DNA of 64,000 nucleotides from Echinostoma caproni (lineage: Eukaryota > Platyhelminthes > Trematoda > Plagiorchiida > Echinostomatidae): assembly GCA_900618425.1 (NCBI GenBank), contig UZAN01039890.1:17535-81534 (forward strand). Reading direction: 5' to 3'. Shown in pieces: positions 1 to 11,905 of the stretch; within the stretch, counting starts at the first letter, position 1; each line of letters opens with the position of its first letter. Position numbers and translations under genes: made by a program. Below the pieces are notes generated by a model that saw only the letters and a list, made by a program, of their open reading frames with translations, had not been told where the DNA came from and ran no database searches.

Positions 1-112
1 GGTTCGAGTCCTGACAGGCACACAAGAAGTACGCACTGCTGACGAGTCCCAAGCAGAACGAAGCAGCTGTTCAGTGCTCTTTGTTGGTTATCACAAACAT
101 TTCCATCGCATT
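1..112 (+). mobile_element. Hammerhead SINE, family HH1, copy 1 (cut by window edge)
   Basis: The first 11 bases are a perfect RNA polymerase III B box (GGTTCGAGTCC); the A box would lie left of the window. A hammerhead-like segment (33-77) and a tail (about 78-112) follow. The same B box, hammerhead and tail recur at 21,630-21,790, and the hammerhead plus tail at 3,905-4,005, so this is a dispersed non-autonomous element. Such SINEs are transcribed from their internal promoter and copied by a LINE reverse transcriptase; which LINE serves it is not visible. Schistosome Sm-alpha SINEs have the same plan. Confidence 0.75.
33..77 (+). ncRNA. Type-I hammerhead ribozyme, HH1 copy 1 (near intact)
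   Basis: Helix I is a perfect 6-bp GCACTG/CAGTGC (33-38 with 72-77). The core CTGACGA (39-45) fits CUGANGA. Helix II is 46-59 with one C-A mismatch. GAA is at 60-62. The helix III octamer is GCAGCTGT (63-70), where G15.1-U16.1 replaces the usual A-U. H17 is T71, so cleavage is predicted between 71 and 72. Upstream AAGA can pair with downstream TCTT across a 5-nt bulge (AGTAC), as in natural extended hammerheads. Activity is probably reduced by the 15.1 change and the helix II mismatch. Confidence 0.7.
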
Positions 113-170
113 CAGAAGTAAAAAGATTTATTTTTTATTTTATGCTTGTACGCTAGTTTTGGGTGGCCCT

Positions 171-199
171 CACACACACACACATACACACACACACAC
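171..199. repeat. (CA)n microsatellite
   Basis: About 14 CA units interrupted by one TA. A short open frame across it is low-complexity and not a gene. Confidence 0.95.
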
Positions 200-1340
200 T
201 CATCGAACTCATTGGTCACATTGTGAACCAGACTACTTGCCGCTTCTGGTTGATGGAGGATTCGATTTGACTAAACAGTTGTAGAACAAACAAACACAGA
301 CCGGTGAATTCGCATGAATTTACCCAGAACTTTAACACTCCTTCCTAATTTTTCGGTTTGAGCTTCCTTCGCTCTGTGCAGGAAAATATTCATCATGTTC
401 ATGTACCTTACTACTCTTGTGGTATAATTGTTCTTTGTGCCAACCTCAAGTGTTTTTTATTCGATAGAGTCCCTTTCGGTGATTTTGCCGAGGGAAGCCC
501 CGTGCTATCGCTAAGTTGACAAGGTCAGTTTTGTCTTTCTGCTCGAGGACCCGTATAACATTTTGTGCATAATCTCTTCAGAGAAATATCCTCGCACAAA
601 AGCTTGTGCTACACGCAGTTTAAAAATGATTCTGTATGCGTTGCATGTACATGTATGCAGACAATGTATTGTGAGAATGCATTCCATCAGACAATTGAAT
701 GTATACCGCTACAATATTGAACAAAATAAGTCAATTTTATAAACGATGAGTGCGCTGATAAAGAAGACCGATTCCGAGCAAGCAGTGGATGTGAGTAAAT
801 CTGAGAAGCCATTGTTAAAAGGTGTAAAGTAGTCACATGCTTATTTACGTTCTGAAGGTTAAATGCATGTACTATTGACTGCCATTCATAATAGGTTTGC
901 GTGTTTGTATGTGTGTGTGTGAGTGCATGTATATATGCATAGTACTGTCAGTGTTGAATTGGAAAGAACAACGTATGATTGACAAGTACAAACTAGTTCA
1001 ATTCACTAAAATCTATTACAGCCTGTTTCCAGGATAATTACATGGAATTCACGGTGTAGTGTGTTTTTCATTACTCTACTCATTCCCATCAGGTGACATC
1101 CATGATTTGTAATTTGTTGTTCATCCAGCTTCATTTCTATTGTGAACCATATCAAAAGAACATGCTATTAGTAATGATATATGAATACACCTTGAAAATG
1201 GCAAATGAAGCGGAAATTCATCTTAACTTTTGACTGATCCATTGTTTCCTATTTTCAAATTACAATCTATGTCCTGTATTACTCGTAAATTTACCTGAAA
1301 AAGTATAGTTGAACAAACCGGTTCCGAAAATTAGCATCCC
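200..1340. other. No feature recognised
   Basis: AT-leaning, stop-rich sequence with a short GT-rich run near 903-925. No splice-bounded open block or repeat shared with the rest of the window was seen. Confidence 0.5.
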
Positions 1341-1388
1341 GTCAGTTCTGTCTTTTCAACTTCCCCCTCCCAATCTGCGATTCCTCTG

Positions 1389-2987
1389 GTGATCTCGTAT
1401 GTCAACCACACGAGAAAGCTGAGGACTTCGCTTCCCAGTTTGCCGCCAATTCCACCTTACCCAGTTATCCTACACCTCCCTCTTCTCCATTCTGAACTGG
1501 AAACTCTTTTCTGTCTCATATTAGCACTGGTAAAATCAGTCAAATGCTCTCTAGATGCAAATGAACCACTCGTTCCGGACGGTATTCCACTACTTGTCCC
1601 CAAAATATATGCTCCCGGGCTGGCTCCAATTTTACGTCATCTTTTCAATCACTGCCTCTAAATTTCTTCTTTTCCAACCTCTTGGAAACACGCAGTGATT
1701 CTTCCCATTCCCAAACGCGACAACCTTTCTGACCGCGAAATCATCGACACCTTTCTCTCACATCTGACGAACTTTTGAGCGACCGCCAATATGGCTTCCT
1801 AGCGTATCCCACCAGTGACTTGCTGACTCTTGTTTCACAATCCTGGTCAGCTGCACCCAATAACCACGGATAAACAGACTTGGTCTCACCTGACATCTCA
1901 AAGGCCTTCAACAGAGTTTGATATGATGGTCTACTGGCTCAACTACCCACATTAGGGTTCCTTCCGGCGCTTGTAGTGTGGACATCAAGTTTCCTCAGTA
2001 AGTGAACCACCTCCATCCGCGTTGATGGGGTTCTTTCTCAGCTATTGTCTGTGAATGCTGCTATTCCCGAAGAATCAGTACTTGCGCCCATCTTCTTCCT
2101 TCTATTTATCAATGATTTCCTTTCCCAAACTGCCAACCCGATCTATTCTTTTGCCTATGATGCCACCCTTCACTGCTCCCTCTCCTACCGCACTACTTGC
2201 CATGCCCAAACCAACATCGATGGTGACCGTAGTGCAGTTAACGTGTCACTGGACTCCGATCTGGAACACATCTGCTCCTGGGGAATTGCGAACGTTTCGT
2301 TCAATAGTTCTAAAACCGGTCTTCTTTCGATTTCTTCGAAACATAATTCATTTCCCCCCATTCATCATTCAACTCCACTAAAGTGCGTTCCAAAGATTCT
2401 GTTTCTCTTCTTGGATTGCCTATAACTTCTCCTTTATGGTGATCTCCTTTGGTGGCTCAGCTTGCATCTCGTGCTGCGTGCAAGGTTGATTTTTATTTCG
2501 CGCTGGACGCTTTTTCACCCCAGCTCATTTCATTCTACTGCACAAAGCTCAAATCCGCTCTGCTCTTACATACTGCAGTAACGTGTGGCAGGTGTCTTCG
2601 TCTTCTTCTCTTTCGCTTCTTGATTAAGTTCAACGAAAGACCATCCGGCTATTCGATGATCCTTCCCTGACATCCAGTTTACAGTCACTAGCCCATGGGA
2701 GGGCAGCTGCTTCATTTTTCCTGCTTTCCCTTTACTACTTTAGATTTTGTTCTTCATAGTTTGCCTTGGCAGTTCTTCTTCTTGCCACTTTCCTCTACTC
2801 ATCCAGTACACAGACATCTAGTCATCCTTATCAGATTTCAATTCACAGATGTCGTACTTCTCTGCTCCAGTCTTCTTTTTTTTCCCCAAAGTGCCGAGTT
2901 TTGGAACACCCTTCCACTTTCTATCTTGCCCCAACCTGCAACCTTACACTCTTTAAACGCAGAATAAATGAACTGTATCTTACGTGA
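1389..2987 (+). pseudogene. Decayed CR1/Jockey-like LINE reverse transcriptase
   Basis: Successive frames keep the motif order of a non-LTR reverse transcriptase: an FP-SWK-A-ILPIPK block just after an in-frame TAA (1659-1661), a DISKAF palm block near 1,900, a VLAP-FFLLFINDF block near 2,085, the catalytic box near 2,150, a DLEHICSWG-FNSSKT block near 2,255, then the thumb and C-terminal part ending FKRRINELYLT at about 2,985. The catalytic FADD box reads FAYD, losing an aspartate, and there are several stops and frameshifts, so it is dead. No endonuclease was seen upstream, consistent with 5' truncation. It differs clearly from the RTE-like family at 6.7, 22.2 and 37 kb. Confidence 0.8.
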
Positions 2988-2989
2988 AC

Positions 2990-3900
2990 GTTCATCTACT
3001 CTCCATTTTACAGTATACTATTTGTCTATGGAGATTTCCCGTTTTATTGGTACTCATATCATGTGTAGTGAAAAAATCTGCTACCTGATTTTGTTTCTTC
3101 AATTAAGGTACCCGTTGTTCATTGGGTCACATAAGTCTATATAGGTCGTGGTAGGCCTAACCCGATGAAAGTGAGTCAGGTGATAACACCGACGGATATC
3201 TTCCCCATTATTACGGAACTTTCCTCGCATCCATTGGACATTGATTATCAGTTATGTGGTAACTTCACTTGCTAGAATTAACCGTCGCGTTTTATCGTGT
3301 GTATTGAACACCGAGGCGAAGGAGGAGGAGGAGCAGAGCAATCAAGTTTGATGTCCCCCTAAAAGCAGAACGTTTGGACTTCCTTCCTCGATGTTCTTGT
3401 CTACGTAGTTACAGTGCAATTCACCTCGTGCTTTCAGTCAGTTATTGAGTTTGGCATCAAGTCGGGCATTTTTGACTCTTTTGCACGGTATTTGTTTCCT
3501 GAGGCTTTTCGAACTGGAACCTTTCAGAGAGTGGTTAGAGACATCTTGGTGTTATGTATTAGTTCACTACACCAGTGCCGAGCCCATTTCTGGTCAACTC
3601 AAACGCAAGAGTTGGCTGAATCTTCTATGTTAAAAAAATGAAGAAAAAAGCAATAATGTTCAATGGGCGAGAACATTTGCAATATCCCGGTGAATGATCA
3701 ATTGTGTTCATGTAACATGCTTTGTTGATGTGCACACCAGTTGTCACCTGTCAGCACAACCCCATCAAGCCGTCTATGAAAACAACAGCCGTTGTTGTCG
3801 TTGTGGTTGATATAAACAGGACAACACTGACCTAATACTACGGGTGTGAAACACACTTTACTCCAAAACATCCATTGCAGTTTTCGATGTGATACTTTGT
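2990..3900. other. Mostly unassigned; one weak open block
   Basis: An open stretch at 3,414-3,641 follows a pyrimidine-rich TTTCAG at about 3,435, but two frames are open and no good donor was found. The rest shows nothing recognisable. Confidence 0.4.
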
Positions 3901-3904
3901 CCCA

Positions 3905-4005
3905 CCCAGTTCAAAAAAGTGAGCACTGCTGACTAGTCCCAAACAGGACGAAACAGCTATCCAGGGCTCTTTGTTGGTTATCAAAAACGTTTTCATCGCA
4001 TTAAA
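3905..4005 (+). mobile_element. Hammerhead SINE, family HH1, copy 2 (5'-truncated, dead ribozyme)
   Basis: It aligns to copy 1 through the ribozyme and the tail ending in TTTCATCGCATT. No B box is recognisable upstream, so the head is missing or decayed. In the hammerhead (3,921-3,969) helix I is GAGCACTG/CAGGGCTC with one mismatch, helix II is a perfect GTCC-CAAACA-GGAC, GAAA is kept and H17 is C3961. The core reads CTGACTA, so the essential G8 is changed to T. Confidence 0.75.
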
Positions 4006-4009
4006 AATT

Positions 4010-6250
4010 AATATTTTGTTGGGTTTTGCATAATCAAGTTCTAATGAGTATACTTGACCCCAAATGTCGAACTGGGAGGAAAAGTAAATGTTTTGAGTGA
4101 GTAAAAATGCTTTTATTCAGAAGCCTCCGAACGTGACTATTCCTTCATTGGTCAGTTCCAAAATTCACTGTTTGTTTAGTGAAATGGCTGACCCCACTGG
4201 CATGTTTACTGTTTGTTTACCCATAAACGTGTGTGTGTTATTCATACGACTTTTCAGCCAGGTAGGAAAAGAAGCAGGAAAACGACATTACGGTATGTCC
4301 CAAACATTTTTACTCTCCCCGGTATAACCGTATCGACTACGTTACTGTTTCTTGTGGACCGTGGTTTTCCGTTTTTCTCATATCACCATAGACACCGATT
4401 TATTTTATGTCACCCTTATTCCTTTTACTGTCCTTCCCCAAGTTAACTCGAATTAGTGGTGACGTCAAGCCTAGGTTCACCCAATCTTTTCTTTCATCTG
4501 GTCTGATCTATCTGCCACAAAATCCCTCTAAGAAATGCAATATATTTGACAAAATCATGACTATTCACTCTAATGTTTTCTCCTTCTCTCTCTTTGTCTC
4601 AAATGGACCCCAATGATCCTTACTACTGGTGGCTTTATTCTGTTTTAGACTACTTGCCTACCCTCTACTGCTACACCTCTTTTTATTCAGATTAAATAAA
4701 CGAACGGGCATGAAAACCAGCGTTATTTCAGCGGACAAACCCATTTTTCAGAGAAATTCAATGCTATCGTTTAGTTGTAGTTTTTATTTCAAAAATTCTC
4801 CTAGTTTCCTTGTTCAATGTTTTGACATGGTAATTGCCATTTTCAATTCTTTCTGCCCTCTGGAAATTTTTTGTGTACAATAGAAAACTTTGTTCTCCAA
4901 TGCTAAGAGCTCCAGGAAGGCAGTAATTCGAAGTGTACGGTTTGCAGGAAATAAGTTTCGTTAAAGAACACCTTACAAATGAAAATGCACATGAATAGTC
5001 TTAAGGCTTCATTTGCACAACAAGTCCTGGTAGTTGGAAATGGAAGACATTCATGGTCAGAAAATCAGATTATTCTGTACACAGAGGAAACAGTCAATAG
5101 ACAAAACGACTGATATGAACGGTCAGAATACTGCACTTATTTACTCCTCTTACGATTGTTCGCTTTCAAGTCTCGCTGACTGCTTATCTAAACTATGGTT
5201 ATAGAATTTCTTAGGACTAAGAAAACCGACAGTCCTATTCGGTCTGTCCTCATCGATGGTAAAACATGGTGCTGGTTCACTCAGAGTGATTTTTACGTCC
5301 TTCACTAATAAACCTGGAAATACATTTTCCTGGAGTTATTTCACCATTGTTTCAATTTGTAGATCCTTCTTGTCAAATATACTCTGCAAACGCACACGTC
5401 CAACTGTCATTCATTCCTTGTAGATTAAGCTAATAGAGCATCCAATTATTCCACCCCGTTTGTGGTATAGGTATTTCCATGGGCATCATTCAATTTGTGG
5501 ATAAAAAGTAGATTTACGTTAGACATAGTCTATGCACTAATGTGCTTTATTTGTGGATCTTCACATATTTTCCCGGAATCCGTTTGCTATGTCTCCCTTG
5601 ATTATTCGGTATCACGATCTCTTCAACTTTGAAGCTATTATTCATTTTGCTGTCGTACTCCGTTGTCTTCAGATCTGAAAAACAAATTTCTCAGGAAGGA
5701 CTGAAAGAACAACAGCAAACGGGACTGTTTCCAAACCGGTAGTCAATATTTATCAGTTACGTACCCCTCATCCCTCTAAGCGAACCTGTGAATATGCTGG
5801 TCACGTGATTCTACGTCAAGCTATTTCGAAGAAGTTTTGTATGGAATTATTTTCTGACAGGTTTTAGATAAACTTGGTCTCTTTCTGAACGCTTCGAATT
5901 CGTTTTCAGTCTTCCAATATTTGATTATCCATTAGAACNCACCAATGTACGCATAACCAGAAAACACCCAGCACCCAGCAACCGATACTGTGATCCTCTC
6001 ATGTGCCAACCAATGCCAGTAAACTGCGGTACTTATCCTTCAAGAGCTACTAGCAGAGATAATATAGATCGAAGCATTCAACGAAAACGATTCTCGCGTT
6101 CATCACTGGATTTATTCTTTCATACTGTACTGTTTCTCTATGATTTTCCCCAACTTACTCTTTATCACCACTTGGCAGTTATTAGCCTTTTCAACAAACT
6201 TTTCCCGTGAAAAATTTGAAAAGAGAGGCCAGTAAATGAACATTGCAAGA
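4010..6250. other. No feature recognised
   Basis: Several open frames of 70-85 codons occur but overlap one another and lack convincing splice signals or familiar motifs. One isolated N is at about 5,939. Confidence 0.5.
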
Positions 6251-6252
6251 TA

Positions 6253-6568
6253 TATGTCCTGGACGATTTCGGTGCATCTCAACTGGTGTCTACTGCAAAC
6301 AAAAACAATGTTTATAAGGGGTTGAGAATGGTATACACAATACACACTTTTAAATGGGGCGAAGCGTTGCCAAGGTGATAAACAAGTCTTTTTGTTGACA
6401 CAGAATTGGTTTCCATCGGTTGATCACAATCACCGCGGCTTTGCCTTGGTGACGCTTCCCCCCATTTACACGTGTGTATTTTGTAATCCATTTACAAACC
6501 CCATATAAACATTGTATTTGTTTTGCAGTAGGCACCAGTTGAGATGTACTGAAATCGTCCAGGACATA
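6253..6568. mobile_element. Long-hairpin MITE-like element with TA ends
   Basis: Two arms of about 126 bp (6,253-6,378 and 6,442-6,568) are reverse complements at roughly 85-90% by eye and enclose about 60 bp. The termini read TGTCCTGGACGATTTC at the left and its complement at the right, each next to a TA. TA target duplications and near-full-length terminal inverted repeats are typical of Tc1/mariner-derived MITEs. No transposase is encoded. Minus-strand open frames here are mirror images of the arms and are not genes. Confidence 0.75.
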
Positions 6569-6714
6569 AATCATACAATTTTGCTATACTGGATTCTCTT
6601 TTCAAATTATTAGCCTCATTACTCTTGTTATCATGTGCATTCTAATCGTAAAACTGTAGGATCTTAACATAACTTCATGTGACAACTTATTTTCCTGTAA
6701 GGTTCTCGTCGATT

Positions 6715-7335
6715 TCAATCATGTTCTGCATCCCATTAAGAAAACAAGATAAAGATAGACTGTCGGTGTTCGAACACCGCTGTTTACGCAGTATTGCACG
6801 AACCTGGTGGGGCCGTCGGAATAGCAATGCTGAGGTTTAGCACAAAATTTTAGGTAAATGCGGTCGCTCGATGGAACAAATGGTCGATCTTCATAGATTA
6901 CATTGGTTGGATCATGTGTTACGCATGTCCCCAGACAGGGTTCCACGGCGAGTGATGTTCGCCGGGGAAGGTAGTGGGTGGAATAAAGCCAAGGGTAGTC
7001 AAGCTAAGACCTGGCATGAGGGTATGAAAACCCTAACCAGATGACTGGAGCACATAGGTCCGGTTAGGTTCCCTGGTTGGGGACCTCGGGATAATCATAC
7101 GCGATGATTAGAGACACTGAGTGATATGACTGGGTGTCGTAAACAGTAGCGTCCGTGCATCATCTCAATTTCTCTTCAGCATTAGTTCAATGAAATTCTA
7201 AATTTTCTCTTTGATTCTACTTTCAACCTTTCCTTTCTCCTAATGTTCATCCAAGTGGGCAGCCAGAATACAGCGACCTAAACCGGTGCACGATAGTGCA
7301 GGGTTAATGGTTGTAGAAACTGAAACTGAAACTGG
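6715..7335 (+). pseudogene. 3' end of an RTE-like LINE with 3' UTR and (GAAACT)n tail
   Basis: From about 6,725 the frame reads the C-terminal part of a reverse transcriptase: a WPLR-type segment, VFEHRCLRSIAR near 6,770, then a degenerate LHRLHWLDHVLRM block near 6,890 and a WHEGMKTLTR block near 7,010 before stops. The 3' UTR (7,140-7,335) ends in repeated GAAACT. The same 3' UTR is present in reverse at 53,030-53,260. The 5' part is missing, as usual for truncated LINE copies. RTE-like is tentative; the C-terminal motif set is common in trematode 'endonuclease-reverse transcriptase' annotations. Confidence 0.8.
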
Positions 7336-7469
7336 TAGTTCTCTTTCATTTCACCTCTCCCCATTGTTATATATAACATTATAATCATGTTGTATGGTAG
7401 TGTAAAGGTGAACAGTGAAACAATAAATCAAATGAGCACATTGTTTGTTTTCTGCTTACTTTGAAGTCC

Positions 7470-7560
7470 CAGGTTCCATCCCCATTTGGATCGATGAATT
7501 CGTACACTGCTGATGAGACCTACCTAGCTGTTCAGCACATGATCTGTTTGTTCTGTACAC
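7470..7560 (+). mobile_element. Hammerhead SINE, family HH3, truncated copy
   Basis: A degenerate B box (AGGTTCCATCCC) leads to the GGATCGATGAATTC linker typical of family HH3, then CACTG and an intact CTGATGA core (7,510-7,516). A deletion after GACCTACCTA removes the second half of helix II and the GAAA, so the ribozyme cannot form. Confidence 0.65.
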
Positions 7561-7989
7561 AACTAAATCTACCATATAAATAAACCCCATCCTCCACTAC
7601 TCTCATGCAATTATTATGTGCTGTTAACTAAACAATGATATATGAGCAGAAATAAATGACATGGTGTGTGGGATATATTGGAAACCGATTGGACAGCCGG
7701 TCAAAGTGGAACTCATGAAAACCGGTTATAGTACAGACACATTAGAATAAATCATTGATTTTGTTTCCAGTGGTTCTGACTACTACCAGACTTGATTTTT
7801 TTCTAACATGTCTGTTTGTTAAATAGAAAGAGAGATTGCATGAGTCGGAAAATTATCTTATCAAGGGTTTAGAATGGAAAACACATTGAAATACTGATCT
7901 CTTTTGAGCAACGCATTAAAAGTGAGTGAAGATGAAAGTCATACTTTGTTAATATTTCGTTCTAGTCCCGCAGTTGTCTAGGGAAAACA

Positions 7990-8200
7990 AACTGGCACAC
8001 AATAAATAAATAATAAATGTCTTTTTACTTCCTTTTTCAGTTATTAAATATACAAATGTACAGTCAACATTCAGGAAAGGGAGGGGGCGCAGCCACACAA
8101 AAGCTGCCTGCGAAAATACAGAGATAGAGAAGACGGGCGGTGGTGGAGTGGTTCACAAGTTGGTGACCCAACCACTGGGCCACAATGCGCACTCGCGTTG
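7990..8200 (-). mobile_element. tRNA-derived SINE, family B, copy 1
   Basis: On the minus strand a perfect A box, TGGCCCAGTGG (8,172-8,182), is followed by a degenerate B box, a conserved GCAGC-loop-GCTGC hairpin (8,089-8,107) and an AT-rich tail (GAAGTAAAAAGACATTTATT). The same order is found at 57,690-57,870 (+), 40,310-40,445 (-) and 10,590-10,825 (-). It has no hammerhead. The shared tail probably marks the LINE that mobilises it, but no partner LINE 3' end with this tail was found here. Confidence 0.8.
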
Positions 8201-9960
8201 ATGCATCCTAGTGCACGGACAGACAGATAGATGGACAGACAGACAAAGATGACGCTGCGAAGCAAAAGTTCATCTATGCGGTACGTGGGTTGTCCATGTC
8301 AGCAAATTTTGGGCGCCAAATGAAATGAAGCACGCTTCACTGCTTGTCATGATAGTCAGAGAAAACGTTTACCCTCTCGAAAAGTTCAACCACAAAAACA
8401 CAATCCGAATGGCTAATTTCAGTAGCGTTACTGATTTAATCGTATCGTACAACGTTATGCATTCAAAATTTGCCTACGTGAACAATCCATGCAGATGTGC
8501 GCGTCAGCGGTTGAGATCACGCCTGGTCGGAGTGATTTGTGCGAAAAACATCTGTCAGACAGAGTGGAGAATAGTCGCTGGTGAAACGTGGTAAACGGAT
8601 TTGTTGATATGATGCACTTTTTTAATTTCTCATCCGGTAAACTGATCATAAATGGAGCAACTTCCAACCTAGACAACACTACAGAACACACATCACTTTC
8701 AAACTCAGATTAAATGCTGTTGTTTCGTGGGACAGAAAAACATTTAATATACAAACTGTAGTCACTGGCCGAAAAATATGATTTAAAGAGACAAAGTACA
8801 GTACATGCGTTCAGAGGAGAGCGACTGTTTTAATTGACTTACCTTCTAGCCCTTACAGATCGTATGAGTTAGTTACAGGTCAAAAGCAGTGGATTTTCTA
8901 GCGATCAAAGGTCATAGTGATTGGTTGACAGAGAGAGCGCGCGGATGGGGTGAGTGTCGGGTCGGGTTTCACATCAACCAGTCGCCAAAATACTTCAATC
9001 AGGTTGTAGTGCATCAAATGTGGAATCGGCCATGACTCAGTTAACCGAATCAGCCCATAAAGGAAATTCCATTCAATCTTCAAATTTATCTACTAAGTAT
9101 CATTTCACTCATTCAAATCAGTGCTTCTGCGCACCTCTGTCACTGTGGCAACAATCGTCACTCTTGTGCTCTTACTCCACCTGTGTGCACAAAAGAGATT
9201 GTCCGGTGTCATTCAACTGCCATGGCTGAAGATGGATCACAAAGGGATGAGGGATCGCAACCTGTTGTGGTTGCCCAGTGGTGTGAAACACAGCACCATT
9301 CACCAGAAATCCCTCTCCCTCCTAATCTATCACTGTGACCTTTGAACGACTGAATGTCCATCTCATTTTTAACATGCCACTTTCCTAAATGATCTGTACA
9401 AACTAGATGATGAATCAAGCAAAACAATTGTTCACCTCTGAACAATCATAACGGACATATTCTGTAACGGCAACATCATTTCGTTCCAAACAGTGTGAAT
9501 AATTACTGAGATATCGGGTGACAAATGGAAAGGCAGTTCTTTTTTCAATGATTGTCCCCGTGGGGAGTTGCTTACCAAGTCGGATGTGATCCGATTGTTG
9601 AGAATGAAAATCTGTCACAAACGGATGCTAACCAGCAGTTCACGGTTGTCCAAATCATATTTGGTGATAACAACAGTTTACTCATCGATCGATCTGGCTG
9701 ATAAACGGGTTATCACAGTGAAAAATAAAACGGAAGCCAGAGCAAATACTTGTTAGCAGTTAATTTTTATCAACCGAGTAAGGAAGCTTGCATTGATGGC
9801 AGCGGAAACTAATCCCAAAAAACAGGACAGCAACCTGAGCGTTTACAATCGTTTTAAGTAATCGCGACCGGAAATTGTCTTGATCAAAAGATACAGATCG
9901 TTGTGCGGGACAAAGTGAACTCCGTCGATGCTGGCTGGTTTTGATGTCGGCAGAACTTGT
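8200..9960. other. No convincing gene
   Basis: Open frames of 60-90 codons at 8,325-8,594, 8,954-9,345 and 9,568-9,756 have no recognisable domain or clear splice boundaries. A TTGCCCAGTGG resembling an A box lies near 9,280 but has no B box at the right distance. Confidence 0.4.
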
Positions 9961-9963
9961 ATT

Positions 9964-9986
9964 CTCTCCCTCTCTCTCTCTCTCTC
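9964..9986. repeat. (TC)n microsatellite
   Basis: About eleven TC units with one interruption. Confidence 0.95.
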
Positions 9987-10589
9987 GGTAGTTCAGACTT
10001 TACAAACTGCCCAGACCGAATGTGAACAACAACTGTGAAAATGGAGTCGGTGAGAGAAGAATGTTGGCTTGATGAGCACCTTTTATCTCACTTTTAACCC
10101 ACTGTACTCATGCAAATGTCCAAATGCTTCTTATACTATTCCAAGCTACTCAATTGGCGTAGACAGCTGATTGAGGGCACGCGAATTAGATGGCCAATAT
10201 CAATTCCTGTTCATATCGTGCTCATTGTTTTATTCAAACAGGTCAATGAGGAAGGATATTTCCGATAAGCAAAGCAAACTGTTAGAATGAGGAAAATTGA
10301 TATTTCAACTTGGCATTTTCGATCGCAGCTTGGCAACAGTTAGCAGTCAATGGAATTTACACAATGAGACTTGATGAAATCATTAAAATACAATGATAAT
10401 TTTAAGGATTTTCGAGCAGACTGAAATGGTTGCAATAATTCTGTGGGGGGATCTGGTTGAGTATTGAGGGCAGAGGACAGGTTTACCGTGTAAGCCCTAT
10501 GCTCTTTAGCACTATCTTCGATGACCTTGTAATGAATGGAATAAAAAGGTATAGGTATATTCCAGCAGACCTAGAGCTGGCAAAATGTG

Positions 10590-10825
10590 TAGTCTTTTCT
10601 CTTTTCATTTTTACTTCCTATTATTGAATGCACAAAAATACAATTTTCAGGAATGGCGAAGCGGCCAAACAAGGGGATGCCATTCAGCACACAGTAGGGG
10701 GAAAGTTAGGCGGTGGTGGTGGAACTTGAAAAAATTCTCGGGGTGATAATTTGGTGATGTAATCTCCGGGCCACCACTACCATCGCCATGCGATGTCCTC
10801 GAGCCAGTGACCAATAAATTGCATT
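10590..10825 (-). mobile_element. tRNA-derived SINE, family B, copy 2 (decayed)
   Basis: The minus strand has a degenerate A box (TGGCCCGGAGA, 10,763-10,773), a decayed B-box region, the CCACCACCGCC linker, a TTTGGCCGC segment and a tail reading AATAGGAAGTAAAAATG, matching copies at 8.0, 40.3 and 57.7 kb in order. Half of the hairpin seen in the other copies is eroded. Confidence 0.65.
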
Positions 10826-11424
10826 CGATTTGCGTGTAGACCGAATCCAGTTGGATTTAAACTCGAAGGTCGTTTCCAGATCCAAAGCATGCGATTGATC
10901 TGACCTCCCAATTTTATCGATCAGATCGTTCAAACTTGTACTATCAATCGATTGACTGATTCATAAGTTCTGTTCATAAACCACGCAAATAATTATCCAT
11001 ACACGATCCAATGCCGTCAGTCATGATCCTCATCTAAATGGGTTGTTGGTCCAAACCCGTTCCAATTTGTTTGTGACTGCATACGAAACAAATGACAACC
11101 CGGAATGAAGTCCGCACCCATGGGAAGAAACCTTACCCAGAACACATGAATATCAATGCTTACCTTTGTGTTAGCATTGAACACCCTGCTGCTCACTGCT
11201 TTAAAAGCGATAGAGTATGATGAAAAAACTGAGTGATCATTATTTTTTTCTAGATTACCTTTTGACCACATAAATTCGGAATGGATATTTTTCATTTTTC
11301 CAATCGCGGAAAATAGAAATGCTAACTCAGAATCAAAATGAACCGGTTTGAGCTATTGGAATACACAACGCATATTTTTTCTCATGAACGAAGGTAGATA
11401 CCGTTGATTGGTTTTCTCCTTATT

Positions 11425-11905
11425 GCTGAGCTTGGCAAATTGTTTGTAGTCGTTTAATCACCAGCCCAGATGACTTCCTCATTGAATGTGGAGTGGTGGT
11501 GTTCTACTGTTACCCGTTCGGTTTCTCGAGACTTGGCATTCTTCAATCAAACCAGTGAATAAACGCATTGAACATTGATTATGTGTACACGCCAGTACAT
11601 CTCTAGGATTACAGCACGCAACAAAAGTTCACGTCGTGACCCGAGAATCGAAATAAAACAACGCGATTCATATGGAAGAACAAACCCCTCTCCTTTCACG
11701 CTAGTTCCATGGAGAATCAAGTTGAACACAACTAGAACAAGGAACAGTAATAATCGCTGAGGAAGAACCTACATAAGTGAGCGTGTATAAGTTGAACATG
11801 GTCACTGCTAGAACACTGAAGATGTCACCTTGATAAGCTCGGCGAACAGGCGAAAATCAGTTCATTTTACCCAGGTTACAAGAACTGATTTGTAATAATT
11901 TGTAG
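11425..11905 (-). mobile_element. Hammerhead repeat HHP, rearranged and decayed copy
   Basis: 11,430-11,525 matches the 3' and hammerhead part of the element at 17,446-17,763 (minus strand): GCCAAGCTC, AAACGA and CTGGTGAT are recognisable, but the core reads CAATGAG rather than CUGAUGA and GAAA reads TAAA. 11,600-11,710 matches the middle of that element in the opposite orientation. 11,860-11,900 matches its 5' end in the original orientation. The order therefore suggests an internal inversion or two overlapping insertions. The ribozyme is dead. Confidence 0.5.

Noticed and set aside
81..284. Open frame with a run of His-Thr
   Set aside because: It translates the CA microsatellite.
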